In this document: piece by piece, positions 9,365 to 19,520 of the stretch
How positions within the stretch are numbered: the first letter of the stretch is position 1
Layout of the letters: the number at the start of each line of letters is the position of its first letter
Program-made: the position numbers and the translations under genes
Source of the DNA: Pseudomonas baltica
GTDB lineage: Bacteria; Pseudomonadota; Gammaproteobacteria; Pseudomonadales; Pseudomonadaceae
NCBI RefSeq assembly: GCF_014235765.1
Contig: NZ_JACMYH010000004.1
Span: 248,001-312,000, forward strand
Length of the DNA stretch: 64,000 bases
Direction: 5' to 3'
Notes under the pieces: model-generated
What the model was told of the DNA's origin: nothing
The model's database searches: none
The model's input: the letters and a program-made list of their open reading frames with translations, nothing else

Positions 9365-10506
9365 CCGTCACCAAGCACTATCTCAGCCATGAAGCGATAC
9401 ACAAGGCGCTGCGCATTGCCGACCTGACCGAAGCCTGCGAGCCGCCCCATGCCGTGCGCCTGCTGGTCAAGGATCTGCTTGCCGGCCTGGTGCGACAAGG
9501 CTGGCCCTTGGCCGAGGTGCACAAGGGGCCGCGGATCATCTCTGCCGTGGAAAACTTCCAGCTGTGCGGCGACGATCCCCAGGTGATGGATGAGGTAGGC
9601 AACCACAGCTGCTGGGTGGATGACGAACTGCTGCTGCGCACCCAGACCAGCAGCGCGATCATCACCGGCCTGCAAGCAGCGGCGGCGCGTCGGGCACCGG
9701 GCGAAACCATCATGCTCGCCGCACCGGGCATCACTTTCCGTCGCGATATCCGTGATCGCTGGCATTGCGCCGAGCCGCACCAGATGGACATCTGGGTACT
9801 GGGCGACGCCGAACTGGGCAATCGTCAGGATCTGCTGCGTCTGGTCGGTGATGTGCTGGACATCGCCGTGCCGGGGCGAATGTGGGGGCACAGCTGCGGA
9901 GCCTGCGGTTTTACCCGCGATGGCCTCAACGTCAGTTTGGTGACCCGCCAGGCACCGGTGGACATCCTCGCCTGCGGCTGCATCTGCCCGGCGTTCCTGC
10001 AGCGTCTGGAGGTCGATCCCCAGGCCCATGGTGGTCTGGTTCTGCGCCTGGGGCTGGACCGCCTGGCCATGCTGCGCAAGGGCGTTCCGGACATCCGCCT
10101 GCTGCGCGACGGCCATCCCCAGGTGCAGGCGCAGATGGGCGACCTCAAGGCCTGGCAGCCCCTGTACCGCCAGCCGGCGATCAGCCGTGACCTGTCGCTG
10201 GCGGTGGCACCGGGGTTGGGGATCGAGGACATCACCGAGCAGGTCCTGCAGGTGGCCGGCTACCGCGCCAGCTGGATCGAGGAACTGCACATACGCGGCT
10301 GCTGGCCGTTCGAGGAATTGCCCGCGCTGACCATCAAGCGCCTGGGCATCGTTCGCGGCCAGCACAACCTGGTGCTGCAGGTGGTGCTGCGCGACCACGC
10401 CCAGTCCCTGACTGCGCAGCAGGCCGACGGCTTGTATCGCGATATCCGCACGGCTTTGCACCAGGGCGTGCCGGGTGGCGCCTATCTGGTAGGGGAGCGC
10501 TTGTGA
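9361..10506 (+). CDS. Stand-alone PheS-like class II ligase with C-terminal FDX-ACB domain
   Basis: This 381-residue protein resembles a one-chain phenylalanyl-tRNA synthetase. It has a class II catalytic core (about 60-250) and a PheT-type ferredoxin-fold anticodon-binding domain (about 268-370). Class II motif 2 is intact (ITFRRDIRD at 124-132, then PHQMD with His140 and Gln141), as is motif 3 (GLDRLAML at 231-238, Arg234). The PheS FAFG pocket is replaced by LVLR (226-229). The PheS N-terminal tRNA-binding coiled coil is missing. Cys179, Cys182, Cys205, Cys207 and Cys209 could bind metal. It should adenylate a carboxylic acid, but acceptor and substrate are unknown. I recall databases calling this family a PheS-related mystery ligase. 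It is not a replacement for the essential PheST, which must lie elsewhere. Confidence 0.8.
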   Translation: MPVTKHYLSHEAIHKALRIADLTEACEPPHAVRLLVKDLLAGLVRQGWPLAEVHKGPRIISAVENFQLCGDDPQVMDEVGNHSCWVDDELLLRTQTSSAIITGLQAAAARRAPGETIMLAAPGITFRRDIRDRWHCAEPHQMDIWVLGDAELGNRQDLLRLVGDVLDIAVPGRMWGHSCGACGFTRDGLNVSLVTRQAPVDILACGCICPAFLQRLEVDPQAHGGLVLRLGLDRLAMLRKGVPDIRLLRDGHPQVQAQMGDLKAWQPLYRQPAISRDLSLAVAPGLGIEDITEQVLQVAGYRASWIEELHIRGCWPFEELPALTIKRLGIVRGQHNLVLQVVLRDHAQSLTAQQADGLYRDIRTALHQGVPGGAYLVGERL

Positions 10507-10610
10507 AACCCTGCAGTGGAGACCCTGCAATGAATAGGGAGAATGCGCCGAGCGGTCATTCGGGTTTATGATGGCCAACGGCAGAGACCCAACATCCAAC
10601 GGAGCGCACG

Positions 10611-11582
10611 ATGCAAACCTTGTACCCGCAGATCAAACCCTACGCCAGGCATGATCTGGCCGTGGAAGAGCCGCACGTGCTGTATGTCGACGAAAGCGGC
10701 TCGCCCAAGGGCTTGCCGGTGCTGTTCATCCACGGCGGCCCGGGTTCCGGGTGCGACGCGCAGAGCCGTTGCTACTTCGATCCCAACGTCTATCGCATCG
10801 TGACCTTCGACCAGCGCGGCTGCGGCCGCTCCACGCCCCATGCCAGCATCGAGAACAACACCACCTGGCGGCTGGTGGCAGACATGGAGCGCATTCGCGA
10901 GCACCTTGGCATCGACAAGTGGGTGCTGTTCGGCGGTTCCTGGGGCTCCACGCTGGCCCTGGCCTATGCCCAGACCCATCCCGAGCGCGTCCACGGCCTG
11001 ATCCTGCGCGGCATTTTCCTCTGCCGCCCGCAGGAAATCGAATGGTTCTACCAGGCCGGCGCCAGTCGCCTGTTCCCCGACTATTGGCAGGACTACATCG
11101 CGCCGATACCGCTGGATGAGCGCGGCAACCTGTTGCAGGCTTTCCACAAGCGTCTTACCGGCAACGACCAGATTGCCCAGATGCATGCGGCCAAGGCCTG
11201 GTCCACCTGGGAAGGGCGCACCGCGACCCTGCGGCCCAACCCGCTGGTGGTCGATCGTTTCTCCGAGCCGCAGCGTGCGCTGTCGATCGCGCGCATCGAA
11301 ACCCATTACTTCGTCAACAATGCCTTCCTCGAACCCGACCAGCTGATCCGCGACATGCCGCGCATCGCCCACCTGCCGGCAGTCATCGTGCACGGCCGCT
11401 ACGACGTGATCTGCCCGCTGGACAACGCCTGGGCGCTGCATCAGGCTTGGCCAAACAGCGAGCTGCAGGTCATTCGCGACGCGGGTCATGCCGCTTCGGA
11501 GCCGGGCATTACCGACGCCCTGGTGCGCGCCGCCGAGCAGATGGCGCGGCGTTTGCTGGACCTGCCCCTGGAAGAAGCGTGA
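10611..11582 (+). CDS. pip: Proline iminopeptidase
   Basis: This 323-residue alpha/beta hydrolase (peptidase family S33) releases N-terminal proline from peptides in the cytoplasm. The oxyanion strand HGGPGSG is followed by DQRGCGRS and by the nucleophile elbow GGSWGS, with the serine near residue 109. The acid lies in GRYDVICP and the histidine in DAGHAASEP near the C-terminus. The length and the WxGGSWGST signature separate it from haloalkane dehalogenase-like hydrolases. GGAGCGCACG precedes the ATG. The GTG start of dtd overlaps its stop codon, so the two are probably one operon. Confidence 0.95.
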   Translation: MQTLYPQIKPYARHDLAVEEPHVLYVDESGSPKGLPVLFIHGGPGSGCDAQSRCYFDPNVYRIVTFDQRGCGRSTPHASIENNTTWRLVADMERIREHLGIDKWVLFGGSWGSTLALAYAQTHPERVHGLILRGIFLCRPQEIEWFYQAGASRLFPDYWQDYIAPIPLDERGNLLQAFHKRLTGNDQIAQMHAAKAWSTWEGRTATLRPNPLVVDRFSEPQRALSIARIETHYFVNNAFLEPDQLIRDMPRIAHLPAVIVHGRYDVICPLDNAWALHQAWPNSELQVIRDAGHAASEPGITDALVRAAEQMARRLLDLPLEEA

Positions 11583-12016
11583 AGGGGCTGCTGCAGCGGG
11601 TCAGCCAGGCCCGCGTCGAGGTGGCCGGGCAAACCATCGGGGCCATCGACCAGGGGCTGTTGGTGCTGGTAGCGGTCGAGCCGGACGACACCGCCGCCAG
11701 CGCCGACAAGCTCCTGCACAAGCTGCTCAACTATCGAGTGTTCAGCGACGAGCAAGGCAAGATGAACCTGTCGCTGAAGGATGTTGGCGGCGGCCTGTTG
11801 CTGGTGTCGCAATTCACCTTGGCGGCGGACACCCGCAGCGGCCTGCGCGCAGGCTTCTCCACTGCAGCCGTGCCGGCCTTGGCGCAGGCGCTTTTCGAGC
11901 ACCTCGTGGACGCTGCAAAAAAAGCGCATCCACAGGTTCAGGTCGGGCAGTTCGGTGCCGATATGCAGGTAAGCCTGACCAACGATGGCCCCGTAACCTT
12001 TTTGTTACAAATTTAA
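11579..12016 (+). CDS. dtd: D-aminoacyl-tRNA deacylase
   Basis: Dtd hydrolyses D-amino acids and misattached glycine from tRNA, protecting translation. The 145-residue protein has the family signatures SQFTLAADT (first active-site motif) and the C-terminal [11 protein letters not shown] (the Gly-Pro motif that enforces chirality is in GPVT). The GTG at 11579 overlaps the pip stop codon (GTGA) and gives the standard N-terminus ([15 protein letters not shown]). An upstream in-frame ATG would add 44 residues inside pip and is rejected. Translational coupling with pip is likely. Confidence 0.95.
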   Translation: MKGLLQRVSQARVEVAGQTIGAIDQGLLVLVAVEPDDTAASADKLLHKLLNYRVFSDEQGKMNLSLKDVGGGLLLVSQFTLAADTRSGLRAGFSTAAVPALAQALFEHLVDAAKKAHPQVQVGQFGADMQVSLTNDGPVTFLLQI

Positions 12017-12278
12017 TGGCCTATTGCTGGCGAGTTTGCAGTCGTCGTCCGTTTCTCACAGCATAAATACTTGAGCTACCCTGATGCGTTGTGACGCGAC
12101 GTACTAGATAATCGCGCGCCAGGGGGCCGCATTTCGCTACCCGGTATGTCCAGTTTGAAGCGTGTCCGGCTCCGCTTGGGGAATCATTGTGCCCTTTTGG
12201 AGTCGGAACAGTGCTCGCCAACCCGGCGCAAGACTGCTGGCCGTTGGTTTTTCGATATGTTTTCGGCGAGGGTTGCTC

Positions 12279-14024
12279 GTGATTGTTAGTCCTTTAAATG
12301 CTTCAAGAACACCCCGCACTCGGTTGCGCAATGCGATGCTGGCCGGGTCTGCACTGTTCTGCCTGTTCAGCGCCAGCCAACTCTGGGCCTTCAGCCTGGA
12401 TGATGTTGCCGGACGCGCCAAGGAGCTCGCCGGTCAGAAATTCGAAACTCCGCGCAGCAATCTGCCCAAAGAGTTTCGCGACATGAAGTTTGCGGACTAC
12501 CAGAAGATCCGTTTCCGCAACGAAAACGCCGAATGGGCCGACGCCAAGACCCCGTTCAAGCTGTCCTTCTATCATCAGGGCATGCACTTCGACACCCCGG
12601 TGAAGATCAACGAAGTCACCGCTACCACCGTCAACGAAATCAAGTACGACCCAGCGCGTTTCGATTTCGGCGACCTGCAGTTCGATCCCAAATCCACCGA
12701 TCAGTTGGGCTACGCCGGTTTCCGCGTCTTGTTCCCGATCAACAAGGCGGACAAGCAGGACGAAATCATGACTATGCTGGGCGCGAGCTACTTCCGCGTC
12801 ATCGGCAAAAATCAGGTCTACGGTCTGTCGGCCCGCGGCCTGGCCCTTGATACGGCATTGCCGTCGGGCGAAGAGTTCCCGCGGTTTCGCGAGTTCTGGG
12901 TCGAACGGCCGAACGAAGGCGACAAGCAGCTGGTGATCTTCGCCCTGCTCGATTCGCCACGCTCAACCGGTGCCTACAAATTGACCTTGCGTCCGGGCAA
13001 GGACACGACCGTCGACGTCGAGTCGCGGGTGTTCCTGCGTGACCGTGTCAGCCGCCTGGGCATTGCGCCGCTGACCAGCATGTTCCTGTTTGGCTCGAAC
13101 CAGCCGTCCCGTGTGCAGAACTACCGTCACGAGTTGCACGACTCCACCGGCCTGTCCATCCATGCCGGCAACGGCGAGTGGCTGTGGCGCCCGCTGAACA
13201 ATCCCAAGCACCTGGCCGTGAGCAGCTTCACCGTGGAGAACCCGCGTGGTTTCGGTCTGCTGCAGCGTGGCCGCGAGTTCTCCCGTTACGAAGACCTCGA
13301 TGACCGCTATGACAAGCGTCCGAGCGCCTGGATCGAGCCCAAGGGCGATTGGGGCAAGGGTACCGTCGACCTGGTCGAAATTCCGACCGCCGACGAAACC
13401 AACGACAACATCGTGGCCTTCTGGAACCCGGAAAAGATCCCGGAGCCCGGTCAGGCGCTGGAGCACAACTACCGCCTGCACTGGACCACGGACGAAGACG
13501 AGTTTCACTCGCCCGACGTTGCCTGGGTCAATCAGACCCTGCGTTCGACCGGCGACGTGAAGCAGTCCAACCTGATCCGTCAGGCCGATGGCAGCATTGC
13601 CTTCCTGATCGACTACGAAGGTCCGGTGCTGGCCGCTTTGGCTGAAGACACCGCCGTTCGCAGTCAGGTCAGCGTCGATGACAACGCCGAGCTGGTCGAG
13701 AACAACGTCCGCTACAACCCGCTGACCAAAGGCTGGCGCCTGACCCTGCGGGTCAAGGTGAAGGATCCGAACAAGGCCGTGGAAATGCGTGCAGCGCTGG
13801 TCAAGGATCTGCCGGTGGAGCCTGTCAAGGCAGCCCAGCCGGTCGAAGACAAGGCTGCGCCCAAGCATGACAAGGCACACGGCAAGGCCGACAAGGCTGC
13901 CGAGGTTGCACAGGCTCCGGCACCCGCCGCGCCTGAAACCGCTCCTGTCACACCGACCGAACCGGTCAAGACCGAGCAGGTCCTGACTGAAACCTGGAGC
14001 TACCAGTTGCCCGCCGATGACTAA
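12279..14024 (+). CDS. opgG: Periplasmic glucan biosynthesis protein G
   Basis: OpgG acts in the periplasm to build and branch osmoregulated periplasmic glucans from the beta-1,2 chain that OpgH secretes. The 581-residue protein begins with a signal peptide ([20 protein letters not shown], cleaved before FSLDD). The MdoG domain follows, with segments [17 protein letters not shown] and [15 protein letters not shown]. The tail after about residue 510 is rich in Ala, Pro and Lys and is probably disordered. The GTG at 12279 (MIVSPLNAS) is chosen because it matches the known P. putida N-terminus as I remember it and has GAGG 8 bases upstream. It overlaps opgH by eight bases. The 262 bases upstream must hold the operon promoter, which I cannot place confidently. 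Confidence 0.94.
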   Translation: MIVSPLNASRTPRTRLRNAMLAGSALFCLFSASQLWAFSLDDVAGRAKELAGQKFETPRSNLPKEFRDMKFADYQKIRFRNENAEWADAKTPFKLSFYHQGMHFDTPVKINEVTATTVNEIKYDPARFDFGDLQFDPKSTDQLGYAGFRVLFPINKADKQDEIMTMLGASYFRVIGKNQVYGLSARGLALDTALPSGEEFPRFREFWVERPNEGDKQLVIFALLDSPRSTGAYKLTLRPGKDTTVDVESRVFLRDRVSRLGIAPLTSMFLFGSNQPSRVQNYRHELHDSTGLSIHAGNGEWLWRPLNNPKHLAVSSFTVENPRGFGLLQRGREFSRYEDLDDRYDKRPSAWIEPKGDWGKGTVDLVEIPTADETNDNIVAFWNPEKIPEPGQALEHNYRLHWTTDEDEFHSPDVAWVNQTLRSTGDVKQSNLIRQADGSIAFLIDYEGPVLAALAEDTAVRSQVSVDDNAELVENNVRYNPLTKGWRLTLRVKVKDPNKAVEMRAALVKDLPVEPVKAAQPVEDKAAPKHDKAHGKADKAAEVAQAPAPAAPETAPVTPTEPVKTEQVLTETWSYQLPADD

Positions 14025-16593
14025 TTCTCCAGCTCGGCCAGAATCGCTTGGCGAATATCTGGCTCATTTGCCCCTGGGGGACGCACAGCGCGCAGAACTT
14101 GCCGACTGCACGTCCTTCACCGAACTGCACGAGCGCCTGTCCGGGCGCCCGGCGCACGATGCCGTGCTTGGCGCACAGAACTCGGTCGAGCAGCGCCTGC
14201 GGCTGGACTCGGCTGCCGAGCTGGAAGAGGCCGAGATGCTTGGCGTCGACGCCAGCGGTCGCCTGCAGCTCAAGGCCACGCCACCGATCAACCGCACGCT
14301 GGTGATTCCCGAGCCGTGGCGCACCAACGTGCTGGTGCGGGTATGGCGCAAGCTGACCGGCAAGGCCAGCAAGCCCGAGCCCACCAGCGACAAGCGGGTG
14401 CTGCCGAAGGCACGCTGGCGCTGGGTCGGTTCGATGCGTCGCTACATTCTGCTGGTGCTGATGCTGGGCCAGACCATCGTCGCCGGCTGGTACATGAAAG
14501 GCATCATGCCGTACCAGGGCTGGGGCATGGTCGACCTCGACGAAGTGGTTCGTCAGCCGATCATGCAGACCGCTACTCAGGTTCTGCCGTACTTCCTGCA
14601 GACCAGCATCCTGATCCTTTTCGGTATCCTGTTCTGCTGGGTATCGGCGGGTTTCTGGACGGCGTTGATGGGCTTCCTCGAACTGCTTACCGGTCGCGAC
14701 AAGTACCGCATCTCCGGTGCCAGCGCGGGCAACGAGCCGATCGAGGCAGGCGCGCGTACCGCGCTGGTCATGCCGATCTGCAACGAAGACGTGACACGCG
14801 TCTTCGCCGGTTTGCGCGCCACGTTCGAATCGGTCAAGGCGACTGGTGACCTGGATCGTTTCGACTTCTTCGTGCTCAGCGACACCAACGACCCCGATAT
14901 CGCGGTTGCCGAGCAACAGGCGTGGTTGGAAGTGTGCCGCGAAGCCGGTGGTTTCGGGCATATCTTCTACCGTCGTCGCCGCCGTCGGGTCAAACGCAAG
15001 AGCGGCAACCTCGACGACTTCTGCCGTCGCTGGGGCAGCGAATACCGCTACATGGTGGTACTCGACGCCGACAGCGTAATGAGTGGCGAATGCCTGACCA
15101 GCCTGGTTCGCTTGATGGAAGCGACCCCAGATGCGGGCATCATCCAGACCGCGCCCAAGGCTTCGGGCATGGACACCCTGTACGCGCGCATGCAGCAGTT
15201 CGCTACCCGCGTGTACGGTCCGCTGTTCACCGCCGGCCTGCACTTCTGGCAGTTGGGCGAATCGCACTACTGGGGGCACAATGCGATCATTCGCATGAAG
15301 CCTTTCATCGAGCACTGCGCCCTGGCGCCGTTGCCGGGCAAGGGTGCGTTCGCCGGTGCGATTCTTTCCCACGACTTCGTCGAGGCGGCACTGATGCGCC
15401 GCGCCGGCTGGGGCGTGTGGATTGCCTATGATCTGCCGGGCAGCTACGAAGAACTGCCGCCCAACCTGCTCGACGAGCTCAAGCGCGATCGCCGCTGGTG
15501 CCACGGCAACCTGATGAACTTCCGGCTGTTCCTGGTCAAGGGCATGCACCCGGTTCACCGGGCGGTATTCCTCACCGGCGTGATGTCGTACTTGTCGGCA
15601 CCGTTGTGGTTCTTCTTCCTGGTGCTGTCCACCGCGCTGCTGGCGGTGAACACGCTTATGGAGCCGACCTACTTCCTGGCGCCGCGGCAGCTGTACCCGC
15701 TGTGGCCGCAATGGCACCCGGACAAGGCGGTGGCGTTGTTCTCCACCACCATCGTGCTGCTGTTCCTGCCCAAGCTGCTGAGCATCATCCTGATCTGGGC
15801 CAAGGGCGCGAAAGAATACGGCGGCCGTTTCAAGGTCACCTTGTCAATGCTGCTGGAAATGCTCTTCTCGATGCTGCTGGCGCCGGTGCGCATGCTGTTC
15901 CATACCCGTTTCGTGCTCGCCGCGTTCCTGGGTTGGGCCGCGACCTGGAACTCGCCGCAGCGTGACGACGACTCCACGCCCTGGAGCGAGGCAATCAAGC
16001 GTCATGGCTCGCAGACGCTGCTGGGCGCGGCTTGGGCTGCCCTGGTGATCTGGCTGAACCCCAGCTTCCTGTGGTGGCTGACTCCGATCGTGGGTTCGCT
16101 GATGCTGTCGATCCCGGTGTCGGTGATCTCCAGCCGAACCAATCTGGGCATGCAGGCACGCGATGAGAAGTTGTTCCTGATTCCCGAGGAGTACGACACG
16201 CCACAGGAGCTGCTGTCCACCGATCGCTATACCCAGGCAAACCGTGATAACGCGCTCAAGGATGGTTTCGTGCGTGCCGTTGTCGATCCGCGCCAGAATG
16301 CCTTGGCCTACGGCCTGGGCACGGCGCGGCACGGCAAGGCTGCGCCGATCGAAAGCATGCGCGCGCAGTGGGTGCATCAGGCACTGGAGGGTGGCCCGCA
16401 GAAGCTCGACAACAGCACGCGCATGTCGCTGCTCAGTGATCCGGTAGCGATCTCGCGTCTGCACGAGCATGTCTGGGCTGACCAGAACGTTGCGTGGCTG
16501 GAAGCGTGGCGTCAGTCCAAGCAGGCGGAGCGGCAATCGCCGGCTGTGCCAACGCTGGACACCGCTGCAGCGGCAGGCTTGCAGAACGCCTGA
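14017..16593 (+). CDS. opgH: Glucan biosynthesis glucosyltransferase H
   Basis: OpgH is the inner-membrane GT2 glucosyltransferase that polymerises UDP-glucose into linear beta-1,2 glucan and exports it to OpgG. The 858-residue protein has a cytoplasmic N-terminus, two membrane helices near 145-215, and the glycosyltransferase domain ([29 protein letters not shown] with the DxD aspartates; and a QxxRW-type segment, here [13 protein letters not shown]). More helices follow to about residue 700. The C-terminal tail is long and soluble. The ATG at 14017 lies inside the opgG 3' end, a normal overlap for this operon. A REP pair follows. Confidence 0.96.
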   Translation: MTNSPARPESLGEYLAHLPLGDAQRAELADCTSFTELHERLSGRPAHDAVLGAQNSVEQRLRLDSAAELEEAEMLGVDASGRLQLKATPPINRTLVIPEPWRTNVLVRVWRKLTGKASKPEPTSDKRVLPKARWRWVGSMRRYILLVLMLGQTIVAGWYMKGIMPYQGWGMVDLDEVVRQPIMQTATQVLPYFLQTSILILFGILFCWVSAGFWTALMGFLELLTGRDKYRISGASAGNEPIEAGARTALVMPICNEDVTRVFAGLRATFESVKATGDLDRFDFFVLSDTNDPDIAVAEQQAWLEVCREAGGFGHIFYRRRRRRVKRKSGNLDDFCRRWGSEYRYMVVLDADSVMSGECLTSLVRLMEATPDAGIIQTAPKASGMDTLYARMQQFATRVYGPLFTAGLHFWQLGESHYWGHNAIIRMKPFIEHCALAPLPGKGAFAGAILSHDFVEAALMRRAGWGVWIAYDLPGSYEELPPNLLDELKRDRRWCHGNLMNFRLFLVKGMHPVHRAVFLTGVMSYLSAPLWFFFLVLSTALLAVNTLMEPTYFLAPRQLYPLWPQWHPDKAVALFSTTIVLLFLPKLLSIILIWAKGAKEYGGRFKVTLSMLLEMLFSMLLAPVRMLFHTRFVLAAFLGWAATWNSPQRDDDSTPWSEAIKRHGSQTLLGAAWAALVIWLNPSFLWWLTPIVGSLMLSIPVSVISSRTNLGMQARDEKLFLIPEEYDTPQELLSTDRYTQANRDNALKDGFVRAVVDPRQNALAYGLGTARHGKAAPIESMRAQWVHQALEGGPQKLDNSTRMSLLSDPVAISRLHEHVWADQNVAWLEAWRQSKQAERQSPAVPTLDTAAAAGLQNA

Positions 16594-16605
16594 CCGTGTT
16601 GGCCT

Positions 16606-16676
16606 CATTCGCGGGCAGAGCCCGCTCCCACAAGTAGCAAAAGCACTCCTGTGGGAGCGGGCTCTGCCCGCGAATG
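16606..16676. repeat. Perfect REP pair after opgH
   Basis: Two 27-base arms, 16606-16632 and 16650-16676, are exact reverse complements across a 17-base loop. They carry the first-class core (GCGGGCAGAGCCCGCTCCCA). The pair probably acts as a transcription end or mRNA stabiliser for opgGH. It has the REPIN arrangement, two inverted REPs moving as a unit. Confidence 0.88.
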
Positions 16677-16831
16677 CTGCACCTCGATATTCCTGCCATG
16701 CCCCCCAACAGTGCCACCTGGCACTCATTTCACCGCCAAACTTTGTTCAACCCCCCGTTTGAGTTAGGATCGCACCCCGAAATGGTGCGCCCAGGCTTGG
16801 CCGTGCCCGAAGTTGGCTAGGGGAATTGGTA

Positions 16832-17629
16832 ATGAACAAGTATCTGTCGCGGCTGCTGCTCGGCGTCATGGCCATGGCGGTCGTGGGTTCGGCGCAAGCG
16901 GGCGCTATCGACGAAGCGGTCAAGCGCGGCACTTTGCGCGTGGGCATGGACCCGACCTACATGCCGTTCGAAATGACCAACAAGCGTGGCGAAATCATCG
17001 GTTTCGAAGTCGACCTGCTCAAGGCCATGGCCAAGTCCATGGGCGTCAAGCTGGAGCTGGTGTCGACCAGCCTGGATGGCATCATTCCAGCGCTGATGAC
17101 CGACAAGTTCGACATGATCGGCAGCGGCTTGACCCTGACCCAGGAGCGCAACCTGCGCATCAACTTCAGCGACCCGTTCATCGTCGTCGGCCAGACCCTG
17201 CTGATTCGCAAGGAATTGGCCGACAAGGTCAAGACCTACAAGGACCTGAACTCGCCGGACTACCGCATCACCTCCAAGGTCGGTACGACCGGCGAGTTCG
17301 TGGCGCGCAAGTTGATCGCCAAGGCGCAGTACCACGGCTACGACAACGAGCCTGAGGCGGTACTCGACGTGGTCAACGGCAAGGCGGATGCGTTCATCTA
17401 CGATTCGCCCTACAACGTGGTGGCGGTGGACAAGGTCGGTAACGGCAAGCTGGTCTACCTCGACGAGCCTTTCACTTACGAGCCCTTGGCGTTCGGCTTG
17501 AAGAAGGGCGACTACGACAGCCTCAACTTCATCAACAATTTCCTGCGCCAGGCCCGTGAAGACGGCAGCTACGATCGTATCCACAAGAAGTGGTTCGTGA
17601 GCAAGAACTGGCTCGACGAAATGCAATGA
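16832..17629 (+). CDS. Polar amino-acid ABC transporter substrate-binding protein
   Basis: This 265-residue SBP family 3 protein has a signal peptide (MNKYLSRLLLGVMAMAVVGSAQA) and the class signature GTLRVGMDPTYMPFEM, followed by GEIIGFEVDLLKAMAKSMG. The arginine and aspartate expected for alpha-amino-acid binding are in the LTQERNLRINFSDPF region. It delivers an amino acid to the following permease and ATPase. The ATG at 16832 is used; a TTG two codons upstream is less likely, given GGGGAA at the right distance. The exact ligand cannot be read from the sequence. The gene is the first of a three-gene operon. Confidence 0.92.
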   Translation: MNKYLSRLLLGVMAMAVVGSAQAGAIDEAVKRGTLRVGMDPTYMPFEMTNKRGEIIGFEVDLLKAMAKSMGVKLELVSTSLDGIIPALMTDKFDMIGSGLTLTQERNLRINFSDPFIVVGQTLLIRKELADKVKTYKDLNSPDYRITSKVGTTGEFVARKLIAKAQYHGYDNEPEAVLDVVNGKADAFIYDSPYNVVAVDKVGNGKLVYLDEPFTYEPLAFGLKKGDYDSLNFINNFLRQAREDGSYDRIHKKWFVSKNWLDEMQ

Positions 17630-17703
17630 CTGCGCCTCTGGCCAGACTCTCCCTGACGCGCAGGCCTGCCCTGCGCGGCGGTCTTCTAGCGGATTGAACC
17701 CCT

Positions 17704-18666
17704 GTGATCAAACACCACAAAGCTCAATGGCCCTGGCACGGGCTCACCGCGCTGGTGCTCATCGGCCTGGCTTTCAGCTTGTACGCTGCCACCTCGCGCA
17801 TTTCCTATGAGTGGCATTGGAATCGAGTGCCGCAGTACTTCGTCTATCAGGCCGAGCTGCCGCAGCGCGCCGAGGGCTATGGCAGCGTCGAGCAGATCGT
17901 CCGGCAGGGCGGGCAGACACGGGTCACCCTGCGCGACGAAGACGGTGGCGAACAGGTGTTGCTGGCGGACAGTGGCAGTGTCGTGCTCGAAGAGGGCGAT
18001 GACGTCTCCGAAGGCGACCAGATCGGCGTGACGCGCCACTGGACCGCCGGGCCGATCGCCTGGGGGCTGTGGACCACGCTGTGGCTGTCGCTGGTGTCCG
18101 GCGTGGCCGGCCTGCTGCTGGGCCTGGTCACCGGGCTGTGCCGGCTGTCGAGCAACCCCACCTTGCGCCATCTGTCGACGGTGTATGTCGAGCTGGTGCG
18201 GGGTACGCCGCTGCTGGTGCAGATTTTCATCTTCTATTTCTTCATCGGTACCGTGCTCAACCTTTCGCGCGAATTCGCCGGGGTGGCGGCGCTGGCGCTG
18301 TTCACCGGTGCCTACGTGGCCGAGATCGTACGCTCGGGCGTGCAGTCCATCGCCAAGGGGCAGGGCGAGGCTGCCCGCTCCCTGGGCCTGGATGCCGGAC
18401 AGTCGATGCGTCACGTCATCCTGCCGCAGGCTTTCAAGCGTGTTCTGCCACCCCTGGCCGGGCAGTTCATCAGCCTGGTCAAGGACACGTCGCTGGTGTC
18501 GGTGATCGCCATTACCGAGCTGACCAAGAGCGGTCGCGAAGCCATCACCACGTCGTTCTCGACGTTCGAGATCTGGTTCTGCGTGGCGGCCCTGTACCTG
18601 GTCATCAATCTGCCGCTGTCGTATTTCGCCAGCCGGCTCGAGCGGAGGCTTGCGCAAAGTGATTGA
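17704..18666 (+). CDS. Amino-acid ABC transporter permease with an extra N-terminal periplasmic segment
   Basis: This 320-residue HisMQ-type permease has one N-terminal helix (about 12-28). An insertion of about 85 residues follows ([12 protein letters not shown] onward), predicted periplasmic and rich in beta-strand and acidic residues. The usual transmembrane domain starts near residue 118. The ATPase-contact loop is intact ([30 protein letters not shown]). One permease gene implies a homodimeric channel. The GTG at 17704 is the only reasonable start and gives the charged MIKHHKAQ leader. The stop codon overlaps the ATPase gene. Confidence 0.9.
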   Translation: MIKHHKAQWPWHGLTALVLIGLAFSLYAATSRISYEWHWNRVPQYFVYQAELPQRAEGYGSVEQIVRQGGQTRVTLRDEDGGEQVLLADSGSVVLEEGDDVSEGDQIGVTRHWTAGPIAWGLWTTLWLSLVSGVAGLLLGLVTGLCRLSSNPTLRHLSTVYVELVRGTPLLVQIFIFYFFIGTVLNLSREFAGVAALALFTGAYVAEIVRSGVQSIAKGQGEAARSLGLDAGQSMRHVILPQAFKRVLPPLAGQFISLVKDTSLVSVIAITELTKSGREAITTSFSTFEIWFCVAALYLVINLPLSYFASRLERRLAQSD

Positions 18667-19393
18667 AGTACGCGACCTGTTGAAGGTGTTCAATACCCGT
18701 GGCCAGGTGGTGCGCGCGGTCGATCAGGTGAGCACGCAGGTGGCCAAGGGCGAGGTGCTGGTGGTACTGGGCCCCTCGGGCTCGGGCAAGTCCACCTTCC
18801 TGCGTTGCCTCAATGGCCTTGAGGCGTTCGATGAAGGCTCGGTGAGCATCGATGGCCTGCGCCTCGACGATCCTAAAACCAACATCAATGCCTACCGGCG
18901 CGAAGTCGGCATGGTGTTCCAGCACTTCAACCTGTTTCCGCACATGACCGTGCTGGAAAACCTGTGCCTGGCGCAGAAAGTGGTGCGCAAGCGCGGCAAG
19001 GCCGAGCGCGAGGCCAAGGCACGCGCATTGCTGGCCAAGGTAGGCATCGGCGAGAAGGCTGATGCGTTTCCTTCACGGCTGTCCGGTGGCCAGCAGCAGC
19101 GCGTGGCCATTGCCCGGGCGCTGTGCATGGACCCTAAGGTCATGCTGTTCGACGAGCCGACATCGGCGCTCGATCCGGAGATGGTCGGTGAGGTGCTGGA
19201 AGTGATGAAGACCCTCGCCGAAGAAGGCATGACCATGGTGTGCGTCACCCATGAAATGGGCTTCGCCCGTGAAGTGGCGGACCGTGTGCTGTTCTTCGAC
19301 CATGGCCGTTTGCTGGAAGACGCGCCCCCGGCCGAGTTCTTCGACGCACCCAAGGACCCAAGGGCACAGGCGTTTTTGCGGCAGGTGTTGTAG
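18659..19393 (+). CDS. Polar amino-acid ABC transporter ATPase
   Basis: This 244-residue ATPase of the GlnQ/HisP group shows Walker A (GPSGSGKST), the Q-loop ([16 protein letters not shown]), signature [15 protein letters not shown], Walker B ([14 protein letters not shown]) and H-loop ([11 protein letters not shown]). It energises the amino-acid importer encoded just upstream. The GTG at 18659 (MIEVRDLLK) is preferred over the TTG at 18650, because GGAGG ends only one base before the TTG but about 10 before the GTG. It overlaps the permease gene by eight bases. A REP pair follows and separates it from the convergent chemoreceptor gene. Confidence 0.94.
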   Translation: MIEVRDLLKVFNTRGQVVRAVDQVSTQVAKGEVLVVLGPSGSGKSTFLRCLNGLEAFDEGSVSIDGLRLDDPKTNINAYRREVGMVFQHFNLFPHMTVLENLCLAQKVVRKRGKAEREAKARALLAKVGIGEKADAFPSRLSGGQQQRVAIARALCMDPKVMLFDEPTSALDPEMVGEVLEVMKTLAEEGMTMVCVTHEMGFAREVADRVLFFDHGRLLEDAPPAEFFDAPKDPRAQAFLRQVL

Positions 19394-19421
19394 CCCGGGT
19401 TCCTGCGCCGATCCGCAGACC

Positions 19422-19496
19422 GCTTTCGCGGGCAGAGACCCGCTCCCACAAGATCGCTGCAGGCTCCTGTGGGAGCGGGGCTCTGCCCGCGAAGAG
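19422..19496. repeat. REP pair between convergent genes
   Basis: Two first-class REP units in inverted orientation (CTTTCGCGGGCAGAGACCCG onward, and the complement ending GCCCGCGAAGAG) occupy the gap between the importer ATPase gene and the chemoreceptor gene. Each arm has one extra base relative to the opgH pair. It may serve as a shared bidirectional terminator. Confidence 0.85.
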
Positions 19497-19520
19497 GCCA
19501 TCAGGCTCACCCAACCAGGG

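Noticed and set aside
12162..12278. Longer N-terminus for opgG
   Set aside because: The 39 extra residues do not look like a signal peptide, and the segment is the expected promoter region. The GTG at 12279 gives a proper leader.
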